A stretch of DNA of 64,000 bases from Actinoplanes flavus (GCF_017592555.1 NZ_JAGFNS010000022.1:14983-78982); one strand, 5' to 3'. Shown: positions 17,125-26,339, numbered from the stretch's first letter. Notes: generated by a model from the letters alone, not told the origin. Translations and numbers: made by a program.

Positions 17125-17724
17125 TCACCAGCTGAAAGTCTCCTCGGCGCCGACCGCCGTGGCCCGCGCGCGCAGCGTTCCGTACCCCCGTCCACGGAAC
17201 GTGACCTCGGCGGACACCCATCGCCGGGTGTCCCGGGCGTAGAACGAGAAGTGGCCGCCGGGCTCCCGGTTGGAGTAGTACCGCTCCCATCCGCCGACCG
17301 TCTCGGCCTGGGCGCGCAACAGCCCGTACCGGGCGCCGGCGTAGTCCAGCTCGGCGGAGACGAAGTCGTTGTTGGCCTGTGCCCGGATCCGGGTGACACC
17401 GGAGCCGGCGTCGCGGCAGACGGTGAATCTCTCCCACGGGCCGACCGAGGTCGCCCGGGCGCGCAACGCCCCGTAGTAGGGGCCGTCCCAGCCGATCTCG
17501 GCGGAGACGTACCGGCCGTTGGCCACAGATCTGATGGTGATGTTGCGCCAGCAGGACACCTCGTGCGATCCGGTCGCGGCGGCCACCTCACGCCGCATCC
17601 GCTCCAGGGCGGGCGAGCCGCCGCCCGGGCGCACCGGGACCGCCCCGGCGGGCGCGGAGGGCACCGCGAGCGGGAGGAGAGCGGCCGCCATCACCGCCGC
17701 CGCGCAGCGGGCAGCACTGTTCAT
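17125..17724 (-). CDS. Secreted beta-trefoil (fascin-like) protein
   Basis: A 199-residue protein with a signal peptide (MNSAARCAAAVMAAALLPLAVPSAPAGA as two halves) and three similar repeats: RYVSAEIGWDGPYYGALRAR, DFVSAELDYAGARYGLLRAQ and RWVSAEVTFRGRGYGTLRAR, each followed by WERF-like or EETF residues. The spacing of about 45 residues and the VSAE-GxxLRA pattern match fascin-type beta-trefoil repeats, often carbohydrate or actin binding. GAGGG lies 8 nt before the ATG at 17724; an in-frame GTG at 17733 is too close to it. It probably binds a surface polysaccharide or substrate. Confidence 0.7.
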   Translation of the reverse strand: MNSAARCAAAVMAAALLPLAVPSAPAGAVPVRPGGGSPALERMRREVAAATGSHEVSCWRNITIRSVANGRYVSAEIGWDGPYYGALRARATSVGPWERFTVCRDAGSGVTRIRAQANNDFVSAELDYAGARYGLLRAQAETVGGWERYYSNREPGGHFSFYARDTRRWVSAEVTFRGRGYGTLRARATAVGAEETFSW

Positions 17725-17826
17725 GAGGATCACCCTCGAATTGCGAATTCGCCGGGAAGCGGACGCCGCCAGCGTAGCCCAGCCTTTTCCGCTATTCGGT
17801 GCGATCGGCGGATGCGAGGAGGAGGA

Positions 17827-17858
17827 CCCGGCCGGGGAAGCCGAAAACCCCGGCCGGG
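17827..17858 (-). terminator. Terminator after the pectate lyase gene
   Basis: CCCGGCCGGGG pairs with CCCCGGCCGGG (11-bp stem, 10-nt loop containing AAAA), 12 bp past the pectate lyase stop. Confidence 0.7.
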
Positions 17859-17869
17859 AGATTTCTCCG

Positions 17870-19183
17870 TCAGAGCTTTCCGGCGCCCGCCCACGCGTTC
17901 ACCAGAACCGGCACCGCGACGGTCGGCGTGACCGGTCCGGCCCGCAGCGCCGGGGTCCAGCCGGCGTCCGTGCCGAGGTCCGGGTCGTGCGTGGCGTTGT
18001 ACTCGCCGACCAGGTCGACCTCGCGTACCGGGCCGGTTCCGACCCTGGTCAGCGTACCGATCTCGGTGATCGCCGTGCCGCCCCAGTCGTAGACGAAGTC
18101 CTCGGGCGCCAGGTCCGCGCTACGCAGCAGGAAATTGTTCTCCGCGTAGATCGCCGATTGGACGCCGACCCCCCACGAATACGAATAGGTGTCCTCATCG
18201 GTCATGTAGTAATAGTTGTTGACGACGTCGACCTGACCGAAACGCACCCGCGGAACGCGCTGCCCGACATTGGCGAAACGGTTGTGGTGCAGCGTCACGC
18301 GCAGTTTTCCGACATCCGCGCCGACGGTGTTCGTGGAACCGATCAGCATGGTCTTGTCGTGCTCCTGGAACACATTCCAGGAGACCGTGACCAGATCGGA
18401 CGCCCGGATCACGTCGAGCGCGCCGTCGTGCACCTGGTAGGGCCGCCCGTAGTGGAGCGGCTGGTTCGCGTCGACGTTGTCGCCGTCGCTGAGCGTGTTG
18501 TGGTCGGCCCACACGTGCGTCGCCCCGGTCAGGGTGATCAGGTCGTAGGCGGAGTTCCAGTTGCCCGCCGACCCGTCGGTGGGGTCCCACGCCGGGAAGC
18601 AGTCCGCCGCGTCCTCCATCCGCAGGTTCCGCACGATGACGTTGTCCACGTTGGAGATGAGCAGGTTGGCGCCGACCAGCCGGGCGTTCGGCAGCCCGTA
18701 GATGGTGGTGTTGGCGCCCACCCTGAGCTGGATCCGGGCGGCCTGGTTGCGTGCCGACCGGACCCGGGCCTCCTCGAGCGGCCCGGACGGCCGGCTCGTC
18801 CGGCCCCACACCGCCGGGTCGTAGGCGGCCAGGTAGGCGTCCAGACCGTACGCCGGGTCCGCGTAGTCGGCGCAGGTCAGGGGATGACCCGCGTCGTCCA
18901 CATTGGCGTCGATGGTGCCCTTGACCAGCACGATCCGCGGGGTCGGATCGGTGCCTCCGGCCAGGGCGGCGGCCAGTTCGGCACGGTTGCGCACCACGAA
19001 GACGTGCGCGTCGTCGGCCGCGGAGCCACCGGTGGTCCCGGTGGTGGCGGCCGCCCACCCGTCGTCGGCGGGCAGGGTCTGCCGCGCCTGCGCCGGGACG
19101 GCGGGCGGGGCGGCGGAGGCGGGGATGGTGGCGACGCCGGCGGTGAGGACCGCGCCGAGCGCCGCCGCGAGAGCGGTTCGCAT
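17870..19183 (-). CDS. Secreted pectate lyase, polysaccharide lyase family 1
   Basis: A 437-residue protein with signal peptide MRTALAAALGAVLTAGVATI ending near ASA. The body is a parallel beta-helix pectate lyase: TTIYGLPNARLVGANLLI, VIVRNLRMEDA, HVWADHNTLSDG with the calcium-binding Asp residues, DGALDVIRASDLVTVSWN, and LHHNRFANVGQRVPRVRFG holding the catalytic Arg region. It should cleave de-esterified polygalacturonan by beta-elimination outside the cell. It follows the cupin gene by 10 bp and lies beside uronate catabolism genes, which should use its products. Confidence 0.9.
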   Translation of the reverse strand: MRTALAAALGAVLTAGVATIPASAAPPAVPAQARQTLPADDGWAAATTGTTGGSAADDAHVFVVRNRAELAAALAGGTDPTPRIVLVKGTIDANVDDAGHPLTCADYADPAYGLDAYLAAYDPAVWGRTSRPSGPLEEARVRSARNQAARIQLRVGANTTIYGLPNARLVGANLLISNVDNVIVRNLRMEDAADCFPAWDPTDGSAGNWNSAYDLITLTGATHVWADHNTLSDGDNVDANQPLHYGRPYQVHDGALDVIRASDLVTVSWNVFQEHDKTMLIGSTNTVGADVGKLRVTLHHNRFANVGQRVPRVRFGQVDVVNNYYYMTDEDTYSYSWGVGVQSAIYAENNFLLRSADLAPEDFVYDWGGTAITEIGTLTRVGTGPVREVDLVGEYNATHDPDLGTDAGWTPALRAGPVTPTVAVPVLVNAWAGAGKL

Positions 19184-19193
19184 GGCCCGGGCC

Positions 19194-19529
19194 CTACTCG
19201 ACCGGTTCCAGGTGCATCCAGACGAAGGCCAGCGGGCCCTCGCCCCGGCTGATCAGGTGGTGGTCCTCCTCCGGCTCGATCAGGATCGCGTCGCCGGCCT
19301 CGAACTTGTCCACCACCTCGCCCTCGATCTCGATCTCGCCCTCTCCCTGCACGATGTAGAACACCTCGGGGATCGGGTGCGTGTGCCGCCCCGGCCCGTC
19401 GTGTGTGCGGTGGCCGGGTTCCGGATAGATCCGGAACCCGCCGCGGTCGGTCACATGTCCGGGCAGGACGTTGGTGAATCTCGGCCCCTGATCCCCGGTG
19501 TCGAGATCGGCGAAGCTCAACTTGCGCAT
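19194..19529 (-). CDS. Small cupin protein, possibly pectin-degradation KdgF-like
   Basis: A 111-residue single-domain cupin starting MRKLSFADLDTGDQG, with AAGGAGGA 5 nt before the ATG. The metal site residues are visible in GRHTHPIPEVFYIVQGEGEIEIEG and HHLISRGEGPLAF. It is immediately upstream of the pectate lyase in the same operon. Small cupins of this size in pectin loci include KdgF, which speeds conversion of 4,5-unsaturated galacturonate to a linear ketouronate. That role fits the context but is inference; a generic cupin is also possible. Confidence 0.75.
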   Translation of the reverse strand: MRKLSFADLDTGDQGPRFTNVLPGHVTDRGGFRIYPEPGHRTHDGPGRHTHPIPEVFYIVQGEGEIEIEGEVVDKFEAGDAILIEPEEDHHLISRGEGPLAFVWMHLEPVE

Positions 19530-19672
19530 GGCGTTCCTCCTTTCGATCCTTTTTCGTACGGGCTGAGCAGCCCACCACCGCAGCCGCGCCGCCCCGTGGC
19601 GCCCGCGCGAGCATCTGCCACGCGAGGCCGCGGCGCGGCCGCCGGGCCGCATCGGTGGTCACCGGCCGGCTG

Positions 19673-20833
19673 TCAGGGCTGTCGCACCGGAGTGGCGACA
19701 GCTCCCGGAGCCGGCCGGGGGTCCACGACGGTGCGATGGACCTCGCCGGCCCAGGGCACCCTCGTCTCCGAGGGCAGCCGGTCGGTCTCGGCCACCTCCC
19801 GGACGATCTCGTCGATGCCGGTGACGACCCGCCCGCCGCCGTCCGGGTGCGGCGCGAGCCAGCCGTCGCCGATCACGTTCGGCGCGGGCGCCCGCACGAT
19901 CGCCTCGGCGACCGCGGTGAACAACCCGGTCCGGGCCAGCGGCGCCAGCAGCGGCGTCCGCGGGTCGCGCCGGTGCTCGATCAGGTTCTCCAGCAGCCCG
20001 GTCCGCCCGGGGACCCGCTGGGGTTCGGCCTGGCCGGACAGCCGCAGCCGGTCGGTCGGGTACTCCAGGACGGCGTCACCGACCCGGATCTCCCCGGCGA
20101 TGAAGACCGCCGACGCCAGCGTCACCCCCACGGTGACGCGGCGCCCGTCGTTCCCGGTCAGGCGCAGGAACGTGGTGTCGTCGGTCTCGATCGGCCGGGT
20201 CCGGTAGCGCTCCAGCTCCATCCGGACCGGCCGGAACCCGGGACCGCCCTCGTCGGCCAGCACCAGCGCCTGCATGAGGGCGTGCGCGAACGGGTTGACC
20301 AGCGCCCCGTCCAGCACCGGCCGGCCGTCCACGGCACGGCGCCCGGCCCAGGGCGCCCGCTCGTAGTAGGAGTCCGGCCGCCACCACGCCCCGGACACCC
20401 CGATCGGCCCGGCCGGGGCGGCCGCCCGCAGTTCGGCGAGAGCCGCCGAGCCGAGCGCCTGGAACCCGACCTGGCAGAGCCGCCCGCTCTCGGCCACGGC
20501 CGCCGCCAGCCGGTCGTGCTCGACCGACGACATCACCGGCGGCTTCTCCAGCAGCAGGTCCGCGCCGACCGCCAGCACGTCCAGCGCGATCGCCAGGTGG
20601 GTGTGCGGCGGGGTGCAGACGATCACGATCTCCGGCCGCTCCCCGGCGAGCAGCTCCCGGTGGTCGTGGTAGAACGGCACCCCGGGCAGCGGCGCGTCCG
20701 GGTGCGGCTCGACCGGCTGCCGGTCGCAGAGCCCGGCCACCTCGACGGTTCCGGCGTCGGACAACCGCTGCAACGTACGCCGGTGGGCGAGCCCGTGGCC
20801 CCCGGCGCCGATCAGCGCCACCCGGGTGGCCAT
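19673..20833 (-). CDS. Gfo/Idh/MocA family oxidoreductase
   Basis: A 386-residue NAD(P)-dependent dehydrogenase starting MATRVALIGAGGHGLAHRRTL. The Rossmann GAGGHG motif is followed by CTPPHTHLAIALDVLAVGADLLLEKPP, with the EKP motif of the family. It is the last gene of the catabolic operon; its ATG overlaps the reductase stop by one base (TGATG). The substrate is probably a uronate, aldonate or inositol-like sugar, but the sequence alone does not fix it. Confidence 0.85.
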   Translation of the reverse strand: MATRVALIGAGGHGLAHRRTLQRLSDAGTVEVAGLCDRQPVEPHPDAPLPGVPFYHDHRELLAGERPEIVIVCTPPHTHLAIALDVLAVGADLLLEKPPVMSSVEHDRLAAAVAESGRLCQVGFQALGSAALAELRAAAPAGPIGVSGAWWRPDSYYERAPWAGRRAVDGRPVLDGALVNPFAHALMQALVLADEGGPGFRPVRMELERYRTRPIETDDTTFLRLTGNDGRRVTVGVTLASAVFIAGEIRVGDAVLEYPTDRLRLSGQAEPQRVPGRTGLLENLIEHRRDPRTPLLAPLARTGLFTAVAEAIVRAPAPNVIGDGWLAPHPDGGGRVVTGIDEIVREVAETDRLPSETRVPWAGEVHRTVVDPRPAPGAVATPVRQP

Positions 20834-22293
20834 CAGCCGAGTCCCTTCACCGTCGCCACGACGCCGTGCCGGTCCAGGTCGGCGTACCAGCGCAGCAGCT
20901 CGGCGCGCAGGACGTCGTCGCCGGCCAGGTCCGGTCCGAAGATCGCGTCCAGGCCGAGCAGCGCGTCCACCACACCGGCCGGGGTGTCCGGCGCGGCCGC
21001 CAGGGCGTCCCGGATCGGCCCGGCCAGCGGGTCGTCGAGCGGCAGCTGAGCGCCGCCGTCGGCGGACCCCCGCGCGAAGCGCATCCACGCGGCCACCATC
21101 AGCGCGCCCCAGACCGGCACGGCGCCGGCGCGGCGGCGTTCGGTGATCGTGGCGAGCAGCCGGTACGGCAGCTTCTGGCTTCCGTCCATCGCCACCTGGA
21201 GGTTGCGGTGGCCGAGTTCCCGGTTCGCGAACCGTTCCAGGGACTGCTCGCCGTACCCGGTCACGGTGACCCCGGGCGGCGGCGCGATGGTCGGCGCGAT
21301 GTCGTCGGCGATGAACCGGCGCAGCAGCCCGGTCATCCCGGGCAGCTCCAGCGAGTCGGCGATGAACTCGCGACCGGCGAGCGCGCCCAGGTAGGCGGCC
21401 GCCGAGTGGACCCCGTTGAGGGCGCGCAGCTTGCACAGCTCCCACGGGGTGACGTCGCCGGTGAGCACCGCCCCGGCGGCCGCCCAGTCCGGCCGCCCGC
21501 CCGGGAAGTCGTCCTCGATCACCCACTGGGTGAACGGCTCGGCCACCACCGGCACCGCGTCGTCGGCGCCCAGCGCGGCGGCCGCCCGCCGGATGTGGTC
21601 CGCGCTGGTGGCGGGCACGATCCGGTCCACCATGGTGGCCGGGAACGCCACGTCCGCGGGCAGGTCGGCGCCGGCCACCTCGAGGGCCTGGGCGACCAGG
21701 CCACGGATCCGCGGCCCGTTGCCCTGCATGTTGTCGCAGCACAGCACGGTGAGCGGGCCGCCGCCGGCCGCCTGCCGCCGGATCAACCCGCGAGTCAGCA
21801 GCGCCGGCACGGTGACCGGCGGCGCCTGCCCGGTGAGCTGGGCGCGCAGGTCGTCGTCGAGCAGCAGCCGCCCGGCCGGGTCCAGCCGGTACGCCTTCTC
21901 GGTGACGGTGGTCGACACGATCCGGATGCCCGGGTCGGCGATCGCCGCGACCACCCCGTACGGGTCGCCGGCGGCGTGCCCGAGCCCGGCCAGGATGCCG
22001 ATCGTGCGGGCCCGGTCCGCTCCCCCGCCGACGGTCAGGACGCTGTAGAGCCCGTCCTGCTCGCGCAGTTTCTCCAGGATGTCGCGGGAGCGTGGGGCGA
22101 CACCGTGGATCCCCCAGTCGCCACCCGACGCGGCGACCGCGTCCTCGGTGAAGACGGCCTGGTGGGCGCGGTGGAAGGCGCCGAGGCCGAGGTGGACGAT
22201 CCCGGCCCGGACGCTGCCGGGGTCGACGGCGGGACGGCTCGCCTCGGGCAGCGACGTGAGCGCCCCGCGGCCGAGGCGATAGGTCACCGCCAT
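20833..22293 (-). CDS. uxuB: Long-chain polyol dehydrogenase family, probable fructuronate/tagaturonate reductase
   Basis: A 486-residue member of the mannitol dehydrogenase/fructuronate reductase family. It has IVHLGLGAFHRAHQAVFTED near the N-terminus and the catalytic ELCKLRALNGVHSAAAYLG (Lys, Asn and His of the KxxxxNxxH signature) in the middle. In uronate loci these enzymes reduce fructuronate to mannonate or tagaturonate to altronate with NADH. It lies between a uronate isomerase/dehydratase pair and a Gfo/Idh gene, and its start overlaps the dehydratase stop by 10 nt, so it is part of the same operon. Mannitol dehydrogenase is the alternative reading. Confidence 0.82.
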   Translation of the reverse strand: MAVTYRLGRGALTSLPEASRPAVDPGSVRAGIVHLGLGAFHRAHQAVFTEDAVAASGGDWGIHGVAPRSRDILEKLREQDGLYSVLTVGGGADRARTIGILAGLGHAAGDPYGVVAAIADPGIRIVSTTVTEKAYRLDPAGRLLLDDDLRAQLTGQAPPVTVPALLTRGLIRRQAAGGGPLTVLCCDNMQGNGPRIRGLVAQALEVAGADLPADVAFPATMVDRIVPATSADHIRRAAAALGADDAVPVVAEPFTQWVIEDDFPGGRPDWAAAGAVLTGDVTPWELCKLRALNGVHSAAAYLGALAGREFIADSLELPGMTGLLRRFIADDIAPTIAPPPGVTVTGYGEQSLERFANRELGHRNLQVAMDGSQKLPYRLLATITERRRAGAVPVWGALMVAAWMRFARGSADGGAQLPLDDPLAGPIRDALAAAPDTPAGVVDALLGLDAIFGPDLAGDDVLRAELLRWYADLDRHGVVATVKGLG

Positions 22294-23573
22294 GCCGGCC
22301 CGTCCGGGAAGCGGAACTCGGCGATCGACTCCGGCTTCATCTCGACGCTGTAGCCGGGCGCCTGCGGCAGCCGGTAGCGGCCGTCGGCCACGGTGACCGG
22401 GTCGGTGAAGTGCTCGTGCAGGTGGTCGACGTACTCGATCATGCGGCCGTCCAGCGACCGGCCCACCCGCAGGAAGTCGAAGATCGCCAGGTGCTGCACG
22501 TACTCGCAGAGGCCGACGCCGCCGGAGTGCGGGCAGACCGGCACCCCGAACTTGGCGGCCAGCAGCAGGATGGCGAGCACCTCGTTGACGCCGGCGACCC
22601 GGCAGGCGTCGACCTGGCAGACGCCGATCGCGCCGGCCTGGAGCAGCTGCTTGAAGATCACCCGGTTGGCGGCGACCTCGCCGGTGGCGACCCGGACCGG
22701 CGCCACGGCGCGGGCGATCCGGGCGTGACCGAGGACGTCGTCGGCGTGGGTGGGCTCCTCGATCCAGTACGGGTCGAAGGCCTTCAGCCGTTCCATGGCG
22801 GCGATCGCCTCGTCCACGTCCCAGACCTGGTTGGAGTCCATCATCAGCAGCGCGCCCTCGGGCAGCTCACGGCGGATGATGCCGGCCCGGCGGACGTCGT
22901 CCGCCAGCGGGCCGCCGGTCTTCATCTTGACCGCGCGCCAGCCGTCGGCCACCGCCTGCCGGGTCAGTTCGCGCACCTTGTCGTCGGGGTAGCCGAGCCA
23001 GCCGACGCTCGTGGTGTAGGCCGGGAAGCCGTCGCGGGTGAGTTCCGCCAGGCGCTCCGCGTACCCGATGGCGCCCTTCTCGAGGATCTCGCGCGCCTCG
23101 CCGGGCGTGATCGCGTCGCTGATGTGCCGGAAGTCGATGGAGGCGACCAGCTCGCCGGCCGGCATCTCGGCGAGGTACCGCCACATCGGCTTGCCCGCGA
23201 GGCGGGCCCGCAGGTCCCAGACCGCGTTGATCAGCGCGCCGGACGCCATGTGGATGACGCCCTTCTCCGGGCCGAGCCAGCGCAGCTGCACGTCCGCGGT
23301 GATGGACCGCCAGAAGCCGACCTGGTCGGCGGCGATCTCCTCGACGGTGCGGCCGGTGACGTGGTGGGCCAGCGCCTCGACGGCCGCGCAGGTGAGCTCG
23401 TTGCCGCGCCCGTTGGTGAAGGTCAGGCCGCTGCCGGTGATCCCGGCGTCGGTGGTGACCTCGACGTAGGTGGCCGAGTAGTCACCCTTGTTGATCGCGT
23501 CGGAGCCGTCGCCGGCCGCCGCCGTCGGGAACCGGACGTCGTGGACGTCGACGCCGGTGATCCGCACTGTCAT
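22284..23573 (-). CDS. Enolase-superfamily acid-sugar dehydratase, L-fuconate dehydratase (FucD) type
   Basis: A 429-residue protein with FTNGRGNE near residue 52 and the full FucD active-site set: KxK at 216/218 (VKMKTGG), metal ligands Asp246 (MMDSNQVWD), Glu272 (WIEEPTHADD) and Glu299 (ATGEVAANR), and His349 (CPHSGGVGLCEY). These match the characterised Xanthomonas FucD numbering with an offset of two as I recall it. FucD enzymes are known to be promiscuous and include D-altronate among their substrates, which would make this the altronate or mannonate dehydratase step giving 2-keto-3-deoxygluconate. Both neighbours overlap it. Confidence 0.85.
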   Translation of the reverse strand: MTVRITGVDVHDVRFPTAAAGDGSDAINKGDYSATYVEVTTDAGITGSGLTFTNGRGNELTCAAVEALAHHVTGRTVEEIAADQVGFWRSITADVQLRWLGPEKGVIHMASGALINAVWDLRARLAGKPMWRYLAEMPAGELVASIDFRHISDAITPGEAREILEKGAIGYAERLAELTRDGFPAYTTSVGWLGYPDDKVRELTRQAVADGWRAVKMKTGGPLADDVRRAGIIRRELPEGALLMMDSNQVWDVDEAIAAMERLKAFDPYWIEEPTHADDVLGHARIARAVAPVRVATGEVAANRVIFKQLLQAGAIGVCQVDACRVAGVNEVLAILLLAAKFGVPVCPHSGGVGLCEYVQHLAIFDFLRVGRSLDGRMIEYVDHLHEHFTDPVTVADGRYRLPQAPGYSVEMKPESIAEFRFPDGPAWR

Positions 23574-24991
23574 GAGTTGTTCTCCAGTCGGAAGACACGC
23601 TTCGGGAGGTGGTAGGCGAGGTCGGCGATGGTCTCGGCGGCCTCGTCGAGCGGGAGGCGGTGCTCGGCGACGAGCCGGGCCAGGAAGCCGGCGTCGATCC
23701 GGCGGGCCACGTCGTGCCGGGCCGGGATCGAGCAGAACGCCCGGGTGTCGTCGACGAATCCGGACGTGTTGTAGAAGCCGGCCGTCTCGGTGGCGGTCTC
23801 CCGGAACCGGCGCAGGCCCTCCGGGCTGTCCAGGAACCACCAGGGCGCGCCCAGGTAGAGGCTGGGGTAGCCGCCGGCGAGCGGGGCGAGCTCGCGGGTG
23901 AAGACGGTCTCGTCCAGCGTGTAGAGCACGATCCGCAGGCGGGGGTCGGTGCCGTACGCGTCGAGCAGCGGCTTGAGCGCGTGCACGTAGTCGGTGGCCG
24001 ACGGGATGTCGCCGCCCACGTCGCGGCCGTGCCGCTGGTAGAGCGCCTCGTTGTGGTTGCGGACCGAACCCGGGTGCAGCTGCATGACCAGGCCGTCCTC
24101 GAGGGACATCCGGGCGAACTCGACGAGCATGTGCGCCCGGAACGCCTCGGCGTCGGCCTCGCTCGCGCCGCCGCCGAGGGCCTTGCGGTAGAGGACGGCC
24201 GCGTCCGCGTCGCTCAGCACCAGGGTGGCCGCGGTGAGGTGGCCGTGGTCCGAGCTGGTGGCGCCGGCCTCGATGAACGCGGCCCGGCGGGCGCGCAGCG
24301 CGTTCAGGAAGCCCGGGTAGGTGCCGACGTCGAGGCCGGTCAGCTCGCCGAGCCGGGCGACCCGCTCGGCCCAGCCGGGCCAGTCCGGGTCGACCAGGTT
24401 GTCCGGGCGGAACGTGGTGATCACCCGGCCGCCCGGTCCGCCCCAGCCGTCGGCGGCCAGTTTGGCGTGCGCGTGCAGCTCGTCGAGGGGGCTCTCGGTG
24501 GTGGCGAGCACCTCGATGTTGAACCGGGTGAACAGCGCCCGGGGCCGGAACCCGGGCTCGGCGAGCCGGGCGGACAGCTCGTCGTAGATCTCGTCGGCGG
24601 TCGCGGCGTTCAGCGGCTCGGTGAGGCCGAAGACGTCGGAGAGGACCTTCTCGGTCCAGAGCCGGGACGGGGTGCCGCGGAACAGCTTCCAGTTCTCCGC
24701 GAGCAGCCGCCAGATCGCCCGCCCGTCGGTCTCGACCGCCGACCCGTCGATGCTGGGCACGCCGAGCCGGGCCGGTGGAATGCCCTGGCTGGCCAGCATC
24801 CGGGTGACGTAGTGGTCGGGGACCACGAACAGCCGGGCCGGGTCGGGAAACGGCTGGTCGTCGGCGAGCAGCACCGGGTCGACATGCCCGTGCGGGCTGA
24901 TCAGGGGCAGATCCTTGGCGTGCCGGTACAGCTCGCGGGCGATCTGCCGCTGGGTCGGCTCGGCGGGGAAGAGATGGTTCTCGTCGATCAC
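23570..24991 (-). CDS. uxaC: Uronate (glucuronate/galacturonate) isomerase
   Basis: A 473-residue protein of the UxaC family with a GTG start (VIDENHLFPAEPTQRQIARELY). The metal-binding SPHGHVDP (His34, His36) opens the amidohydrolase-fold barrel; later landmarks are FRPDNL, MQLHPGSVRNHNEALYQRHGRDVGGDIPS and FVDDTRAFCSIPARHD. It interconverts galacturonate with tagaturonate, or glucuronate with fructuronate, in the cytoplasm. GTGA overlap with the upstream Gfo/Idh gene and ATGA overlap with the dehydratase place it firmly in the operon. Confidence 0.93.
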   Translation of the reverse strand: MIDENHLFPAEPTQRQIARELYRHAKDLPLISPHGHVDPVLLADDQPFPDPARLFVVPDHYVTRMLASQGIPPARLGVPSIDGSAVETDGRAIWRLLAENWKLFRGTPSRLWTEKVLSDVFGLTEPLNAATADEIYDELSARLAEPGFRPRALFTRFNIEVLATTESPLDELHAHAKLAADGWGGPGGRVITTFRPDNLVDPDWPGWAERVARLGELTGLDVGTYPGFLNALRARRAAFIEAGATSSDHGHLTAATLVLSDADAAVLYRKALGGGASEADAEAFRAHMLVEFARMSLEDGLVMQLHPGSVRNHNEALYQRHGRDVGGDIPSATDYVHALKPLLDAYGTDPRLRIVLYTLDETVFTRELAPLAGGYPSLYLGAPWWFLDSPEGLRRFRETATETAGFYNTSGFVDDTRAFCSIPARHDVARRIDAGFLARLVAEHRLPLDEAAETIADLAYHLPKRVFRLENNS

Positions 24992-26307
24992 TCGTTGTCC
25001 TCAAGATCTAGGAGGTCTGGCACGCGTACGGCCTGCCCGTGAGCCAGGGACTCGTTGGCGGCCAGGCCGGTGAGCAGGGCGCGGGCGCCGTCGACGGCGT
25101 TCGCGGTGCGCCCGAGCGGGTCCTTCGGCGCGTCCGGCCGGATCAGGTCGGCGAGCATCCGCACGTCCGCGCCGCCGTGCCCGTGCCGGGACAGCCCGTC
25201 CACCGCGATCTCCCGGGGCGGCGCCCAGAACGGCCGGACGAGCAGCCGTTTGGAGCCCCTCTCGGCGGCCGACTCGGCGCCCGGCTCGCCCTTGACGCCG
25301 GCCGCGGCCCCGGGTGAGACGTGGTCGCTCTCCACCACCTCCAGCTCCAGGCGGCCCCGGCTGCCGTTGAACATCACCCGGTAGCCCTCCCAGGGCGCGT
25401 ACGCCGTGAGGTGGTAGCTCATCGACGCGCCGCGGGTGTAGCGGACCAGCACGGCCATGTCGTCCTCGATGGTCACCCCGGGCGCGAAGACGTTGCGGTC
25501 CCGGATGTAGCCGTCGTTGCCCTCGGCGTCGAGGTAGAGCTCGCGCATGGTGGGTTCGTCGGCCATCCGCAGCGCGAACGGATCCCCGTCGGCGTCGGCC
25601 GCGCCGTGCGCCCGGTCGTAGTCCCGGGCGTACCCGTGGCGACGGCCCTGCTCGCCGTAGAAGAACAGCCGCCCGGCCGCGAAGACCTGCTCGGGCCCGT
25701 CGTCGAGCCACCAGTTGACCAGGTCGAAGTGGTGGCCGGCCTTGTGCACCAGCAGGCCGCCGGAGTTGGCCTTGTCGCGGTGCCAGCGGCGGAAGTAGTC
25801 GGCGCCGTGCCGGACGTCGAGCAACCACTCGAAGTGGACCGAGCCGACCTCGCCGATCTCGCCGGACGAGATGACCCGCTTCACCGCCTCGTGCAGCGGG
25901 TTGTAGCGGTAGTTGAAGGTGACCCGGACGTCGCGCCCGGTGCGCCGCTGGGCGTCCAGGATGCGACGGCAACCGGCGACGTCGACGGTCATCGGCTTCT
26001 CGGTGATCGCGTCGCAGCCGGCGTCGAGCGCCGCCGCGACGTAGTGGTCGTGATAGCGGTCCACGGTCGCGACCAGCACGACGTCGACACGCTCACGCTT
26101 GAGCATCTCGGTGAAGTCCGCCGCGTCGTACACCGGGACGGGCTCGGCGAGCCGCCTGTTGTGAGCGGCCGGCCGGGCCGGGTTGGTGTCCGCCATGGCG
26201 ACCAGCTCGGCCACGTCCGCGTGGTCGCCGGTGATCGCGCGGAGGAACATTCCGGCCCGGGAGCCGGCGCCCACGAGGGCGTACCGGCGGCGGGAAGAGA
26301 GGGGCAT
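24988..26307 (-). CDS. Gfo/Idh/MocA family oxidoreductase, first gene of the uronate operon
   Basis: A 439-residue dehydrogenase starting MPLSSRRRYALVGAGSRAGMFLRAI, with the Rossmann GAGSRA motif, EKPMTVDVAGCRRIL and VTFNYRYNPLHEAVKRVI, and HKAGHHFDLVNWWL holding the family's catalytic His region. GGAGG sits 7 nt before the ATG at 26307. A longer frame to 26481 runs through the promoter and operator and is rejected. Similar large oxidoreductases accompany plant-polysaccharide genes. Substrate not determined. Confidence 0.85.
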   Translation of the reverse strand: MPLSSRRRYALVGAGSRAGMFLRAITGDHADVAELVAMADTNPARPAAHNRRLAEPVPVYDAADFTEMLKRERVDVVLVATVDRYHDHYVAAALDAGCDAITEKPMTVDVAGCRRILDAQRRTGRDVRVTFNYRYNPLHEAVKRVISSGEIGEVGSVHFEWLLDVRHGADYFRRWHRDKANSGGLLVHKAGHHFDLVNWWLDDGPEQVFAAGRLFFYGEQGRRHGYARDYDRAHGAADADGDPFALRMADEPTMRELYLDAEGNDGYIRDRNVFAPGVTIEDDMAVLVRYTRGASMSYHLTAYAPWEGYRVMFNGSRGRLELEVVESDHVSPGAAAGVKGEPGAESAAERGSKRLLVRPFWAPPREIAVDGLSRHGHGGADVRMLADLIRPDAPKDPLGRTANAVDGARALLTGLAANESLAHGQAVRVPDLLDLEDNE

Positions 26308-26324
26308 TCCGTCGCCTCCATTCG

Positions 26325-26336
26325 GCAAACGTTTGC
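26325..26336. promoter_or_regulatory. LacI-type operator for the uronate operon
   Basis: GCAAACGTTTGC is a perfect 12-bp palindrome with the central CG of LacI/GalR operators, 18 bp before the first gene of the operon and just downstream of its promoter. Confidence 0.8.
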
Positions 26337-26339
26337 AAC

